A DNA stretch of 64,000 nt, from the NCBI GenBank assembly GCA_026415035.1, contig JAOAHX010000001.1:241565-305564 (forward strand), read 5' to 3'. The notes beneath the pieces are model-generated. The model saw only the letters and a program-made list of their open reading frames with translations, was not told the origin of the DNA and searched no databases. The first letter of the stretch is position 1. The number at the start of each line of letters is the position of its first letter. Below, in pieces: positions 32,985-41,293 of this stretch. Made by a program: the position numbers and the translations under genes. The stretch is from Thermodesulfobacteriota bacterium. GTDB taxonomy: Bacteria; Desulfobacterota; BSN033; UBA1163.

Positions 32985-34190
32985 CTACTTACTGTCCTTA
33001 AAATTGTTCTTTAATCCCTTTGAATTTAAAGCTTGGAAAATGCCCCAGTTGAAATCTTTGACAAACTGGACATATGGCATATGGGAGTGGAAAATCCTCC
33101 TTTTATTGAAAGGGAAAATAAAATGATGATATAGATCAGATAGTTCTGACCCTTCCCTTTTAAACTGTTTTAGAATCTTTCCTCCCACCCCCTCAGCGGC
33201 AGAACAGAATGGGCTACAGGGATAAAATTCGAATGTGAAGTAAGCCAAAAGGGGAAGATTTGGATTCACCTGGGACTGAAACAAGGAATATTCCTCCTCG
33301 ATGAGAGATTTGAGGGCGAGATATTCTATCGGCTGATTTTGACGACGGTTTGTCAAGGCCCATTCCACGCAACATTCCGGATATCCCAGCGATCTCCCTT
33401 CTATTTCAAGGTATTCGAGGAGAGGGGGTGAACCCTTCTTGATCCTTTCGAAATCGGCCCACGAAGCCTGCCCAATCTTCTCAACGCGATCGAAGATCGA
33501 CCGATCGAGGGAAAAGTATATCTTTCTTAGAGAAACGCAAAGCCCAGATTCAATTTGGACATAGGGAAGAAAGGCGGAGAAGACCCCAAATTTTTTATAT
33601 AAATCATAGGCAAAATCCAAATACCTCTTCTTCAGGCTCACATTTTTGTCCATCGGTTTGCTCTGGGAAAATACCTGGTCGGTAAAACAGCAGGTGGCAG
33701 CACGGCCTTCGCAGAGTAGGGGGGCTATGCAGTCAAGGCCAAAATGAGGGGGAAGAAGCCCTTGCCTAATCGCCTTGAAAAGACCCTCCAACCTCCTTTT
33801 GGGGTTTGAAGACAGGAGGGGTTGCAATGTATCGAACACCTCGGAATTGCTCGGAAAATCTCCCATCTCCTTTTGGAAGTAAGCCTTTGCCTCATCCAGT
33901 CGCCCCATTTGGAAATAGGCGATTCCAATCCTTCTTGCTATCCAACCCGGTACTTCCTTCGTGCTAAGATCCAGCTCGGCAAGACGAATCACCTCCTCAT
34001 AATTCCCTTTTCCAAGCTCGATCTCGATTCTAAACGGCACGGAATCGATATAAAGTGGGTCCTCCCTCGGAATCCTGGCAAGTACCTCCTCTGAGGCCTC
34101 TATCAATCCGTGCATCAGAAACACCGCTCCTAACCCTAATAAATATTTTGAAGAGGCTTGGGGTGCCTTACTATTCGATCTAAAGGCCAT
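32985..34190 (-). CDS. TPR-like protein with DUF483-type domain
   Basis: 401 residues, no signal peptide obvious. The first 130 residues look like tetratricopeptide helices (EEVIRLAELDLSTKE, RRIGIAYFQMGRLDEAKAYF). From about 190 the protein resembles DUF483 proteins, with the cysteine-rich GYPECCVEWAL (269-279) and a later PCSPFCSAA. Cysteines near 154-168 (LDCIAPLLCEG, ATCCF) add to a possible metal site. The function of DUF483 is unknown. Supported by AAAGGAG before the ATG. It lies downstream of the sigma/protease genes and may belong to that set. Confidence 0.65.
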   Translation of the reverse strand: MAFRSNSKAPQASSKYLLGLGAVFLMHGLIEASEEVLARIPREDPLYIDSVPFRIEIELGKGNYEEVIRLAELDLSTKEVPGWIARRIGIAYFQMGRLDEAKAYFQKEMGDFPSNSEVFDTLQPLLSSNPKRRLEGLFKAIRQGLLPPHFGLDCIAPLLCEGRAATCCFTDQVFSQSKPMDKNVSLKKRYLDFAYDLYKKFGVFSAFLPYVQIESGLCVSLRKIYFSLDRSIFDRVEKIGQASWADFERIKKGSPPLLEYLEIEGRSLGYPECCVEWALTNRRQNQPIEYLALKSLIEEEYSLFQSQVNPNLPLLAYFTFEFYPCSPFCSAAEGVGGKILKQFKREGSELSDLYHHFIFPFNKRRIFHSHMPYVQFVKDFNWGIFQALNSKGLKNNFKDSK

Positions 34191-34576
34191 TTCTTCATCT
34201 CCTTTAAATATGAGTTGGAGAAAAATATGCTCTCGGTTGGCTTAGAGATCCCTTTGTTTAAGAGCTTCCCAGGAGTTTTTATGTCCCTTTTTAACCCTTG
34301 TGGGTGAGGGTCGTCTAAAGATAACGTAGTGAGAACTCGCTCGGCCTTAAAAGAATTGTTGACGGGTCTCGAAAGAGTGGGTCTACCATTGGTAGGGCCT
34401 AAATCTTGGTCGATCTCTTATCCGCCCTCCCTCTTCCTCCGGCCTCCCAAAGGGCTTGATAGAACCATAACCATCCGTTCGCCAGAAGCCGTCTCGAAGG
34501 GCTTGAATTCAACCCTCATCTCTCCGCTTCAATGCCATTCTTCGTGGCAAGGTTTGAAAACAAGATTGGTGATCTT
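34191..34576. other. 386-base gap with no convincing gene
   Basis: I see no long open frame with coding character. On the minus strand a 33-codon frame at 34418-34519 has GGAG upstream and begins MRVEFKPFETASGERMVMVL, which reads like protein but is too short to judge; it may be a remnant of the same decayed stretch as the frameshifted gene next to it. Confidence 0.4.
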
Positions 34577-34787
34577 TTATTGCCGGAGACTCTGAAAGGG
34601 CCAAACACAAAAATCCTCCTCCCCCCTCGACTCCCTCACCATCCTCTTTGCCTGATCAAGGTCAGTTTGGTAAAACCAACCTTGCTTTGAACCCTCTGGC
34701 CATGAGGACCCGTAGGTCAATTGGCTCACCGTCAAAGAAATGGGCCTCCGGCACGACCCGGGCCAATAAATTGGCCAAACGAGACAT
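34577..34787 (-). pseudogene. Frameshifted small gene, about 69 codons
   Basis: From ATG 34787 the minus strand reads MSRLANLLARVVPEAHFFDG and EPIDLRVLMARGFKA, then drifts to a stop. In another frame the same region continues sensibly as GWFYQTDLDQAKRMVRESRG and EEDFCVWPFQSLRQ to 34577. Removing one A from the GCAAGG near 34683 joins the two into one protein of about 69 residues, and the total length is 3n+1. So this is either a +1 frameshift mutation or an assembly error. I do not recognise the family. Confidence 0.5.
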
Positions 34788-34868
34788 CTCGAGGGTGAGC
34801 CATCAAAAAAAGAAATTTTTAAAACCCGATGCTCATCATCGCTCTTTACAAGGACTGACCTGCTCTTT

Positions 34869-35630
34869 TCATCCCATGATTTCAATTATTGTCGTGACAG
34901 CCTTGAGGGTCCTCCTCACTTCTTCTTCGCCGATCAGGCTCTTTTTTTCGATTTCTGCAATGGATTTCAGAGAGTCCATGACCCCCATCGGTAATTTCTT
35001 TGCTTTCAACTCCTCAAGAAAGTAGGCTGCCAGGTTGGCTCCCCGTAGAAACTGGACCGCGGCCTCCACCTTCCCTTTTTCTCCGGATAAGGCAGCAAGT
35101 CTTGTGGCCTGGGCCCATTCTCCAAATCTGTAAAAGAGCAAATGTCCTTCTTTTGAGAGAAAATCCTCCATAAAGGGCCGGAGAACCGGGAGGGTTGTTT
35201 TGTCCATCGACTCGATCTCTATCCGGGAGGTCACAGCTGCTCCCAGATTGATGGTGGCTGTGATCAGAGGAATGGGGGCTTGGAGTTTTGTGAGGCCGTC
35301 CGTTAGGGCATGAACCGCTTTTGAGACCATCTCTCTTCCCCCGGCCCTGATGGTCGTTTCAAGGTCTGCCATAAGCATCCCGAGTTTAAAAGATCCCTTC
35401 TCCTTCGAAATCCCCGACGAAAACCCATACGCCACAGGCACGTTCTCCTGGATGTGGCTTGCCAATATTTTCGCATCCACCGATTTCGAAAGGCTTCCGA
35501 TCAAAGTTCTCGAGGAAGGTGGGAGCACCCTAACAAAGTCCGCTTTGGTAAAAGGAGGTGACCCTTCTTGTCCGCTGACATGTCCACATAAGAGGAAGCT
35601 TAAAAGGAAAACCCATACGGTCTGTTTCAT
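34869..35630 (-). CDS. Secreted protein with the same sensor-like domain as the nearby anti-sigma factor
   Basis: 253 residues from ATG 35630, beginning with a signal peptide (QTVWVFLLSFLLCGHVSG). The mature part is mostly helical. It aligns with the periplasmic half of the anti-sigma factor at 41294-42346: YGFSSGISKEKGSFKLG against FGFGPGTSPEKGAFRIG, then FYRFGEWAQATRLAA against FLRFGEWTEAGRVAS, and AAYFLEELKAKKLP against ANYFIEQLPKSGWP. I know no name for this domain. It may be a soluble decoy, ligand carrier or partner for the membrane sensor. Start choice: an earlier in-frame codon at 35654 gives no better signal peptide. Confidence 0.75.
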   Translation of the reverse strand: MKQTVWVFLLSFLLCGHVSGQEGSPPFTKADFVRVLPPSSRTLIGSLSKSVDAKILASHIQENVPVAYGFSSGISKEKGSFKLGMLMADLETTIRAGGREMVSKAVHALTDGLTKLQAPIPLITATINLGAAVTSRIEIESMDKTTLPVLRPFMEDFLSKEGHLLFYRFGEWAQATRLAALSGEKGKVEAAVQFLRGANLAAYFLEELKAKKLPMGVMDSLKSIAEIEKKSLIGEEEVRRTLKAVTTIIEIMG

Positions 35631-35650
35631 CCCTCTACCTCCTTCGATGA

Positions 35651-36124
35651 TCAATCGCCCACGGGGGCCAACACCGCGAACCCGATATGGCCCGATCCGC
35701 GAGACATCCTGATTCTTTGGATAACCTTTTGTGTATACTCCGGTCTATGGACTGCCAAGGCAGCATCTTTCAAAACCAGTCCCGTCGATAACAATTTCCC
35801 CCGGGAATCAAAGAGATATATATCGGGCGCCATTTCGTCCGCCTCCGTGACGACAAGATAGAAGTAAGTGACCTCTCTTTTCCTGACGCCGATATAGTCG
35901 ATCGACTGGCCTTTCCGGAGATAGGGAGGATTGTGTTCGAGCTCGAGGATTTCACACTCCACTTGAGCCCTTTCGATACAAAAATTCTGAATCGCCTGTA
36001 TGGACTCCGCCAATCGGTAGGCCAGTTTTGTCTTCCACGATGGCTGGCCAAAACTTGAATCGGGGCGGAGAACCATTCCTGCCAAGAAAATCATCAATAA
36101 AATTCTTAAGTTACGGCAGCCCAT
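35651..36124 (-). CDS. Secreted hypothetical protein, 157 residues
   Basis: A signal peptide (LRILLMIFLAGMVL, cleavage near SSFGQ at about 26) is followed by a helical segment with two cysteines (NFCIERAQVECEILELE) and a C-terminal half of predicted beta strands (DEMAPDIYLFDSRGKLLSTG, ending GHIGFAVLAPVGD) that faintly recalls pre-peptidase C-terminal sandwich domains. I do not recognise a family. It lies between the one-PDZ HtrA protease and the sensor-domain paralog, 28 bases from the former, so it could be a substrate or regulator of those proteases. Confidence 0.6.
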   Translation of the reverse strand: MGCRNLRILLMIFLAGMVLRPDSSFGQPSWKTKLAYRLAESIQAIQNFCIERAQVECEILELEHNPPYLRKGQSIDYIGVRKREVTYFYLVVTEADEMAPDIYLFDSRGKLLSTGLVLKDAALAVHRPEYTQKVIQRIRMSRGSGHIGFAVLAPVGD

Positions 36125-36152
36125 ACCCCCTCCTTTCTTCCTTCTGGGATTC

Positions 36153-37220
36153 TCAATCCCTTCTTTCCTCCAGTGTCACGGTCACCTGCTCCACGGCCCC
36201 TTTTCGTTTTATTTTAAGAACGATCTTATCTCCAGGTTTTTTGTTCTGGATATATTTTACCAGATCGTTGGCCGATCTCATCTCTTTATTATTGACGGAC
36301 AAAATGATTTCTCCCTCTTTCAGGCCCGCCTTGAAGGCGGGACTCCCAGCCTCGATAGATTCTATCTTGACCAAACCCTGTTCGGTGGTTGAGACCCTTA
36401 CCCCCAGGTAGGCCCGGCTCCGCCCCTCTTTGTCTGAAGCAAGCAGGGTTTTGGCCTTGTTTACGGGGATGGCGAAGGCAACCCCCATGAACCCCCCACC
36501 CTTTGAAGCGTAGATCATCGTATTTATCCCGATGACTTCTCCCTGGAGGTTGAGCAGGGGCCCTCCGCTATTTCCAGGATTGACCGCCGCGTCGGTTTGA
36601 ATCAGGCCCTCTTTTCCGTCGGGGGTCGTTCTTCCCACCGCACTTACAATTCCGCTGGTGACGGTGAAGGAGAGACCGAAGGGGTTTCCGATGGCGATGA
36701 CAGGTTCCGCCACTTCCACGGCGTCGGAATCGCCGAGCTTGAGGAAGGGGAATTGTCTCAAAGAGGCTTCGATTTCGAGAAGGGCAAGGTCATCCTCTGG
36801 GGCTTCCCGGATGACCCTGGCTTTAAAGACCTTGCCATCATGGGTCATGACGAATATCCGCCTCTGTCCCTCGATGACATGGTAATTCGTGACCACCTTC
36901 CCTTGGGGATCGATGATGAATCCTGAACCGATCCCCCGGATATCCTCCGGGGCAATCCTCTCCTTCTCCCGATCCCACTGGGGTTTGCCCTTTTCTTTGA
37001 ACTCCCTCTCTTCCCTCTGGTAGAATTTTCTAAATTCTTCCATGAAATCGGAACCCGAAAAGCGGTAGCTGATATAATTATTTTTCTCGATTCCGATTCC
37101 AACGACAGCCGGCATCACCCTTTTCACCATTTCGACCTGAGGATGCCTATTGGCGTGAGAAAGACCAGAAAGGAGGAAGAGGATCAAGATGCTTATTAAA
37201 ATCTTCTCGCAATGCCTCAT
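36153..37220 (-). CDS. HtrA/DegS-like trypsin-fold serine protease with one PDZ domain
   Basis: 355 residues, the same length as E. coli DegS. A signal peptide or anchor (KILISILILFLLSGLSHA) leads to a protease domain with His114 (TNYHVIEG), Asp144 (EDDLALLEI) and Ser218 (NPGNSGGPL). One PDZ domain is at about 265-350 (YLGVRVSTTE, GSPAFKAGLKEGEIILSVN). A charged insertion at about 58-92 is unusual. DegS cleaves the anti-sigma factor RseA to release sigma-E; with an anti-sigma factor and ECF-like sigma gene 4 kb upstream in the same run, a similar site-1 role is a reasonable inference. Confidence 0.88.
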   Translation of the reverse strand: MRHCEKILISILILFLLSGLSHANRHPQVEMVKRVMPAVVGIGIEKNNYISYRFSGSDFMEEFRKFYQREEREFKEKGKPQWDREKERIAPEDIRGIGSGFIIDPQGKVVTNYHVIEGQRRIFVMTHDGKVFKARVIREAPEDDLALLEIEASLRQFPFLKLGDSDAVEVAEPVIAIGNPFGLSFTVTSGIVSAVGRTTPDGKEGLIQTDAAVNPGNSGGPLLNLQGEVIGINTMIYASKGGGFMGVAFAIPVNKAKTLLASDKEGRSRAYLGVRVSTTEQGLVKIESIEAGSPAFKAGLKEGEIILSVNNKEMRSANDLVKYIQNKKPGDKIVLKIKRKGAVEQVTVTLEERRD

Positions 37221-37284
37221 CTCGGCCCTTCGATTCAGGAATCGCTTCTCCCCTGGTGGGTCTGGCCTGTCAAGGCCGGCCCCG

Positions 37285-39423
37285 TCAGTTTGGGCTTCCT
37301 ACCAGGATGAAGGCCCCCCAGTAAAAGGGGTTGGGTTTCTTCTTCATCAGATTCATTCTGGCTTCTTTTAAGGCCTCCGATTTCTTCTTCCCCTTGGCCA
37401 TCGAGCGGTAAAAGTCGATCATCAATTCCGTCGTCTCCTGACTCGGAACGCTCCATAAACTCATCACAACCGTCTTCGCCCCCGATAATATAAAGGCCCT
37501 CTTCAACCCAAATACCCCCTCCCCATTCCTCACCTCCCCCAAACCCGTATCGCAGGCGGACAAAACTACAAGGTCCGTTCCTCTAAGCCTAAGCCCCAAG
37601 ATCTTTTCGGCACTGACTACCCCATCGTCTCTCCCCTCTTTTAGGGAAGCATTGGCCCCTGCGAGCACGATCCCAGAGCGAACCATCGGGTTCTCCCGTA
37701 GTATATCCACAAACATTGCTCTCTCGAGCGATATCGTTTCTATTGTGAGAAGAGATCTTCTCACTTCTTCATCCTTCAAAAAGTAACCATGGGTAGCCAA
37801 ATGAAGAATCCTTGGACTTTTCACGCTAAACAGCACATCCTCGATGGCCTGCTTATCCTGATAGTTCCTGACCTTTACCTTCGGACCCTCCCGCAATATC
37901 TTCTCGATCGTATCGGCCTCCTTTTTTGTATCAGGAAGCCGGTTGAATCTCAACCCCTTGGCATCCCTCGATATCGGGGCAGGGCTCCTCGTTTCTACCA
38001 CTCCCAATGACTTCGCCACCTCGACCTTCTCCCTCAACCCCATGTCATAATCGGGATCTGCTAATATAAGGGCTTCCTCCTTTGCCACTTCGGTTTCGGT
38101 GAACCTCACGATGTCCCGTCCTGCCGAAACATAGGTAATCTCATACTCCTCCATCAGGTATCTTCCCTCGGATGTCACAAGGACCTCAAAGGGTATGAGA
38201 TTGAGACTCCCATCCGGGCTGATATAGAGATGCCTCCTCCCTTCGAGGAAGGGTTTCAGGGGTTTTAGTAGAATCTCGTAAAGCTTCCTGGCCTCGGCTC
38301 TTAAAACCCTCTCCCTGGGCACTTCCCCATACTCTTTGGCCCACCTCAACTCCTCATGATAGGCCAATATATGCTTCTCTACCTCCTCTGCTTCGCACAA
38401 ATCGATTAACCTCACCACGGGCCCTCTCCCGGGTATGAGAAGAAAGACAAGATATCTTGTCCCAATTCGTTTCAATTCTTTCAATTCGTATGTCTCTATC
38501 CTTGCGAAATCCAAATAGGCAGGATTGTTTCCCTGTTTGAGTAGCAATTCTGAAAGTTTTTCGGCATCTGCCTTCCCCACCCTCTTCTCGAGGGAGAACT
38601 CCTTGCTCATACGGCTCAACTCTTTTTCCAGCGCCTCTTTTCTATTTTCGAGTTCTCCGAGTCTTTGGAGGTATACTCTGTAATCGACCTTTTCGGGCCT
38701 TGAAAAGTTAAGCTTTGCTACCTCCCGCCTTACCGATATGAGCTCTTCGAATTTTCTTTTTAGTTCAGGCTTTTCAGAATGGATGAGCGCCTCCATATAC
38801 CTGCCCTGGGTCTCCATGACGGCACCCTTCCACCTGAGCCAGGCATTGAAGCTATTGAGGACAGGTGGGCTCTCCCCGGAGAGAAACCTTGCGGTATGCA
38901 TTAGGAAAAAATCGATCATTTCTCTTGACCGTTCGATGTAATTCAATTTTTGTCTGTCCGATAAGAGGGTGAATATATCCTCCCTTTTTCTCGCTTCTAT
39001 TTCTGATGCCCTCAAAATAGTGCTGTGGCAGTCGTAATGTCTTCCCGTTATGGCATATAAAGTTGATTGATTAGAAAGCAACGTACTTATATCAGGGTGC
39101 TCTTTACCTAAAATTTTCTCCATGATCTCCAACGCCCTCTTAAACAGAGGCTCCGCCTCAGTATACCGACCCGTGGCTCGATAAAGATTTCCTAATATTG
39201 TTAAGGCCATTCCAATCTCTGGCTCTTTCTTGTCGGGGGACTTCTCAAAAATCTCTAAACCCTTTTTTAAATAAGGAATTGCCTCTTCGAATTTGCCTTC
39301 ATAAAAAAGTTCGATTCCTTTTTGCAAGAAAGGCAGGGGATCATCGAACGACCATAGGTCTGGGACCCATGCAAGCGTGGAAAAAAGACCAATAACAATA
39401 AGAAGAAAAAAAGATTTCCTCAT
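37285..39423 (-). CDS. Secreted TPR-CHAT caspase-like protease
   Basis: 712 residues. The signal peptide (KSFFLLIVIGLFSTLAW, cleavage near 25) makes it periplasmic or secreted, unusual since many CHAT proteins are cytoplasmic. TPR repeats span about 33-135 (FYEGKFEEAIPYLKKGLEIF, GRYTEAEPLFKRALEIMEK). A long helical/coiled-coil middle (about 150-320) leads to the C-terminal CHAT domain with the catalytic pair His545 (LHLATHGYF) and Cys624 (VVLSACDTGLGE), ending in FYWGAFILVGSP. Family knowledge: CHAT domains are clan CD cysteine proteases. Neighbours are an HtrA protease and an M48-TPR protease. Its target is unknown; sensor-domain proteins in the same run are candidates. Confidence 0.9.
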   Translation of the reverse strand: MRKSFFLLIVIGLFSTLAWVPDLWSFDDPLPFLQKGIELFYEGKFEEAIPYLKKGLEIFEKSPDKKEPEIGMALTILGNLYRATGRYTEAEPLFKRALEIMEKILGKEHPDISTLLSNQSTLYAITGRHYDCHSTILRASEIEARKREDIFTLLSDRQKLNYIERSREMIDFFLMHTARFLSGESPPVLNSFNAWLRWKGAVMETQGRYMEALIHSEKPELKRKFEELISVRREVAKLNFSRPEKVDYRVYLQRLGELENRKEALEKELSRMSKEFSLEKRVGKADAEKLSELLLKQGNNPAYLDFARIETYELKELKRIGTRYLVFLLIPGRGPVVRLIDLCEAEEVEKHILAYHEELRWAKEYGEVPRERVLRAEARKLYEILLKPLKPFLEGRRHLYISPDGSLNLIPFEVLVTSEGRYLMEEYEITYVSAGRDIVRFTETEVAKEEALILADPDYDMGLREKVEVAKSLGVVETRSPAPISRDAKGLRFNRLPDTKKEADTIEKILREGPKVKVRNYQDKQAIEDVLFSVKSPRILHLATHGYFLKDEEVRRSLLTIETISLERAMFVDILRENPMVRSGIVLAGANASLKEGRDDGVVSAEKILGLRLRGTDLVVLSACDTGLGEVRNGEGVFGLKRAFILSGAKTVVMSLWSVPSQETTELMIDFYRSMAKGKKKSEALKEARMNLMKKKPNPFYWGAFILVGSPN

Positions 39424-39471
39424 TTTCTCGAATTCCCCCTTAGATCTATCGCCTTTTACCCCAGGAAACGA

Positions 39472-41259
39472 TCATATCGTCTCTCCCTTAAAATAGAGGA
39501 CCTTCTCTATCTTTCCATCGACAACATCGACTCCGAAATTGTTGTAGATAAGGGTTGTTCCCAAAAGGCCTTTCAATTTCCGCAGGGGCTCTCCATGGTT
39601 TTTAAAGAAATCCTTTGAGGTCAAAGGGGCTTCCAATTCTTTCTCCACCACCTCGATTGTATGGTCGATGGCCAGGACTTTGAGGTGAGGCCCTTCGTAT
39701 ATGACCCCCCTGAATGGCCCGACCGAAAACGGCTTCTGTTTCATCCCCCGCAATTGCCTTTCACTTTCGCCCTTGATCTCGCCCAGCATGATGGGCGGCC
39801 TCATCTCGGATCTCTTTTCGGCGGTTTTGGGAGGCTCGTTCTTGATTCCCAATCGCTGTCTCGCTGCCTGGGCATATATTCCCGTAGGTTCGCTTTTCAA
39901 AAATCTGCGAAAGAACTCCTCCGAGGCCGCCTTCCTTCCCCGGTCTGAGAGGATGAAACCGATATTATAAATCGCATCGGTAAATAAGGGGTTTTTCTTT
40001 AACACCTCTTGGAGAATGCCGATGGCTTGGTCTGCCGTCTCGATGTTGTTGGCTTTCCCGAAAAGATAGAGGGCGAGGGCTTTGTTGCTCATAGCCTCTG
40101 GGTGATGGGGGTCCACTCTGAGGACCTCGTCCACGACCCCCAGGGCTTTCGGATATTCTTCTAACATGATCCAGACAGAGGATAGGTTGATCTTGGCTGG
40201 GAGGTAGGTCGGATCCATCTCCGTGGCCCTCTGGAGGTGCCTTGTAGCCTCTTCTATATGTTTAAGGAATGTCCGGTTTTTTAAACAATATAGGGGCTCC
40301 TTTTGAGAAGCCCTCAATTTCGTTCCCAAGGACTCCGTGTCGAGGATTGCCGGAAGCTTGAATCTCAACACAAGCGCTTCATCGCAGGAAAAGAGGGCCT
40401 TCATGGCAAGCTGGTAATGGCAGAGGCCGATGTTATTGAAGACCTCCCGGCTGGGAAATCTCTCCCTAAAAGCCTCTAAAAGGAGCAGGGAATCGGCAAA
40501 CCTTCCGAGTTGGTAGAGTCTTACACCGAATTGGAAATAGTTGAGGGCATCCACCACGGACCAGAGCTGGGCCCTGAGAAACTCTGCCCTTTCGAGGGGA
40601 CCCGGGTGGGTCGTATCCCCATAAGCTACCTTGCCGGTGATCTGGGACACCCAGTCTTCGAAGAAGTTCGTCTTGTCCTTTTCCACGATGGCCTTCGGGT
40701 CATAGCCGGCCATGGTCATGTAGATCAACCCATAAGCATCGGCCTGAAGCTCTTGTTTTTTAATGAATTCCCTTGTCTTTGGATCTGCGGGGTCCCATTT
40801 GAGCTGCCTCATGAGTTCGGTTTTGACCTTTTGATCATCGCCAAACTCTCTGACCGCGGCAAAGGCCGAGCTGTGCCAGAAATCGTCTTTGGCGAGGTGG
40901 GCGAGCTCATGGCCGAGGACAAAGGCCAGTCTCGAATCTCCTTTTTCAGGACTCACTCCCCGATAACAGGTTTTGAGCCCCCCATGGGTTAGGAGAACGG
41001 TGCCATCCCTGATCACCAAAGCATAGGGATCCCCTTCCCCCCTGATGATCAGGAATCTCGGAAAGCGGTTCCCTTTCTTGTCGGCTGCTGCGGATACTCG
41101 TTCGAAAACCTTTTCGGCACGCGATACGAGGGGATCCATCGTGGCATCGACCACTCCGTAGTTCTTGATCCACCAGGATGCAAAATCTTTAGGACTATCG
41201 GCAGAGGCCGAGACCGACCAAAGGGAAAGAGAGAGGATCAGAACGCCGAACAGCTTCAT
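39472..41259 (-). CDS. Secreted M48 metalloprotease with TPR repeats
   Basis: 595 residues. A signal peptide (KLFGVLILSLSLWSVSASA) is followed by an M48 catalytic domain with zinc motif HELAH (117-121) and a third ligand Glu near 170 (QELQADAYG). TPR-type repeats run from about 235 to 465 (ALNYFQFGVRLYQLGRFADS, YLPAKINLSSVWIMLEEYP, HHPEAMSNKALALYLFGKA). A C-terminal beta-rich region follows (about 500-595, FRGVIYEGPHLKVLAIDH). The layout resembles BepA-like envelope proteases but is longer and carries an added C-terminal part. It sits 34 bases after the anti-sigma gene. ATG with GAGGAGA upstream. Confidence 0.87.
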   Translation of the reverse strand: MKLFGVLILSLSLWSVSASADSPKDFASWWIKNYGVVDATMDPLVSRAEKVFERVSAAADKKGNRFPRFLIIRGEGDPYALVIRDGTVLLTHGGLKTCYRGVSPEKGDSRLAFVLGHELAHLAKDDFWHSSAFAAVREFGDDQKVKTELMRQLKWDPADPKTREFIKKQELQADAYGLIYMTMAGYDPKAIVEKDKTNFFEDWVSQITGKVAYGDTTHPGPLERAEFLRAQLWSVVDALNYFQFGVRLYQLGRFADSLLLLEAFRERFPSREVFNNIGLCHYQLAMKALFSCDEALVLRFKLPAILDTESLGTKLRASQKEPLYCLKNRTFLKHIEEATRHLQRATEMDPTYLPAKINLSSVWIMLEEYPKALGVVDEVLRVDPHHPEAMSNKALALYLFGKANNIETADQAIGILQEVLKKNPLFTDAIYNIGFILSDRGRKAASEEFFRRFLKSEPTGIYAQAARQRLGIKNEPPKTAEKRSEMRPPIMLGEIKGESERQLRGMKQKPFSVGPFRGVIYEGPHLKVLAIDHTIEVVEKELEAPLTSKDFFKNHGEPLRKLKGLLGTTLIYNNFGVDVVDGKIEKVLYFKGETI

Positions 41260-41293
41260 AAGATCTCCTCTGGTTTGGGTCCGTTAAAATCGG

